Assembly (NCBI GenBank): GCA_001777055.1
Contig: MFCX01000005.1
Location: 2,490-26,159 of the forward strand
Origin: Candidatus Daviesbacteria bacterium RIFCSPHIGHO2_02_FULL_39_12
GTDB lineage: Bacteria > Patescibacteriota > Microgenomatia > Daviesbacterales > UBA10151
Direction: 5' to 3'
DNA length: 23,670 nucleotides
Shown here: positions 22,910 to 23,670 of the stretch, piece by piece
Layout of the letters: each line of letters starts with the position of its first letter
How positions within the stretch are numbered: position 1 is the stretch's first letter
Notes under the pieces: model-generated
Databases searched by the model: none
Seen by the model: the letters and a program-made list of their open reading frames with translations, nothing else
What the model was told of the DNA's origin: nothing
Program-made: the position numbers and the translations under genes

Positions 22910-23368
22910 ATGTATCCGGATTGGGCGTGGCTGCTGATCTTGGCAGTTTTTGTTTGGCTTGCAATTTTAACTTTATCGGTCTGGCAGCAGAATAAGTTTT
23001 TAAAATTGCTTTTTCCGAAAAGCGGCGTAAGAGATATCAGGAAAAAATTTGGGGAAACTGTAGCTGGAGTAGTTGAGCTGAAGGAAGATTTGAATAAACT
23101 GGCGAATAAATTATCAGAGGTTGAACGCTCAGGCTATCGGCATATTCAAAAAATGCAGCTTAGTCGCTATAATCCTTATGACGATACAGGAGGGAATCAA
23201 AGTTTTACTTTAGCGCTGCTTGATAACGGCGGTAGCGGAATTGTGGTAACCAGCTTGCATGCCAGATCCGGAACCAGAGTGTTTGCCAAGGATGTAATCG
23301 GAGGAAAAATGGGAAAATATCAGTTTTCTAAAGAAGAGGAAGAAATGATCAAAAAGGCGATGACATGA
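22910..23368 (+). CDS. DUF4446 family membrane protein
   Basis: The 152-residue protein has an N-terminal membrane segment (about 6-25), a charged coiled coil (about 40-80) and the conserved DUF4446 body: MQLSRYNPYDDTGGNQSF, SLALL-type strand here read as TLALLDNGGSG, VVTSLHARSGTRVFAK and a closing FSKEEEEMIKKA. The function of the family is unknown; it is common in Firmicutes and CPR bacteria. Its TGA stop overlaps the ATG of the next gene (ATGA), so the two are co-translated. Confidence 0.92.
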   Translation: MYPDWAWLLILAVFVWLAILTLSVWQQNKFLKLLFPKSGVRDIRKKFGETVAGVVELKEDLNKLANKLSEVERSGYRHIQKMQLSRYNPYDDTGGNQSFTLALLDNGGSGIVVTSLHARSGTRVFAKDVIGGKMGKYQFSKEEEEMIKKAMT

Positions 23369-23670
23369 ATAAAATAATAGAAGTATTTGAGAGTTTAACA
23401 AATTTACAAAAGGTTTTAAGTTTGATAATTTTGGCAACATTCTTTTATGCGGCTTCAACGTCCGTCTCTTTTTCATTATTTAGTAATTTATTAACCAAAT
23501 CACTTGATAGTGGCGATGTTCAATCCTCAATCCCGAATCCTGTCAAAGCCTTAGTTGAAGATCCTTCCGAGCCAAAAACAGAAAGCTGTCCGTTAAACGG
23601 CAGTATGCATACTAAAAAAGCCAAAGATTTTTGGGAACAAAGAAGACCATTGGCGGTCATGATCGAGAAT
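23365..23670 (+). CDS. DUF3048 (YerB-like) protein, N-terminal part (3' end outside window)
   Basis: The first 102 codons are visible. An N-terminal membrane segment or signal anchor (about 17-42) is followed by a Pro/Ser-rich linker, then the family entry motif CPLNGSMHTKKAKDFWEQ and RRPLAVMIEN, after which the window ends. DUF3048 proteins such as YerB are exported and of unknown function. The start overlaps the DUF4446 stop by ATGA. There is no lipobox-like cysteine at the end of the hydrophobic stretch, so it is probably anchored by the helix. Confidence 0.85.
   Translation, partial: MNKIIEVFESLTNLQKVLSLIILATFFYAASTSVSFSLFSNLLTKSLDSGDVQSSIPNPVKALVEDPSEPKTESCPLNGSMHTKKAKDFWEQRRPLAVMIEN

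Overview
ORGANISM. The gene content and signals suggest a bacterium of the Candidate Phyla Radiation (Patescibacteria), most likely a Microgenomates-type lineage. This is inferred from the sequence alone. The DNA looks AT-rich. Small proteins typical of that group are present (DUF5679 zinc ribbon, DUF4446, DUF3048, LemA, a short RecX). Genes are packed with gaps of a few bases or overlaps, and most starts lack a Shine-Dalgarno sequence. TGA is used as a stop (recA, comM-side DUF4446 and others), which argues against the TGA=Gly code of Gracilibacteria/Absconditabacteria.

LAYOUT. (1) 2-4515 (+): the 3' part of a very large secreted multidomain adhesin-like protein, then a membrane protein that looks like a histidine kinase without its histidine or ATPase domain. 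Its 3' end overlaps, tail to tail, a stand-alone response regulator (4475-4864, -). (2) 4930-5126: palindrome-rich intergenic stretch. (3) 5179-7836 (-): membrane-anchored C39-like peptidase with TPRs, followed 6 nt later by the lipid II flippase murJ. (4) 7860-9590 (-): decayed HicA toxin, a Cys-containing anchored protein of unknown function, lemA, and a decayed TPR gene. (5) 9775-13355 (+): recA-recX, then rny (RNase Y), then the HU gene. (6) 13394-18439 (-): four tightly packed polytopic GT-C type glycosyltransferase genes ending in a protein O-mannosyltransferase homologue. (7) 18475-20449 (+): miaA and an AI-2E family transporter gene. (8) 20444-20716 (-): RNase P RNA, whose P1 helix overlaps the last codons of the transporter gene. 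(9) 20791-22320 (+): comM, then a strong terminator. (10) 22351-22779 (-): DUF5679 and a small membrane protein. (11) 22910 to the right edge (+): DUF4446 and a truncated DUF3048 gene.

HOW IT FITS TOGETHER. Much of the window concerns the cell surface: a secreted glycan-binding-type protein, a GT-C/PMT operon that could glycosylate exported proteins, MurJ with a surface peptidase, and LemA. The rest is core DNA/RNA housekeeping: recombination (recA, recX, comM), RNA turnover and maturation (rny, rnpB, miaA), and the nucleoid protein HU. Comparative naming of the GT-C genes beyond fold level is not possible here.

MOST NOTABLE SIGNALS. Several unrelated palindromic or short tandem repeats sit inside conserved protein genes without breaking the frame: the secreted protein, recX, rny, miaA twice, and a small membrane protein. 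Many promoters lie so close to the start codon that the mRNAs should be leaderless or nearly so. The rnpB and comM promoters share one -35 box back to back.
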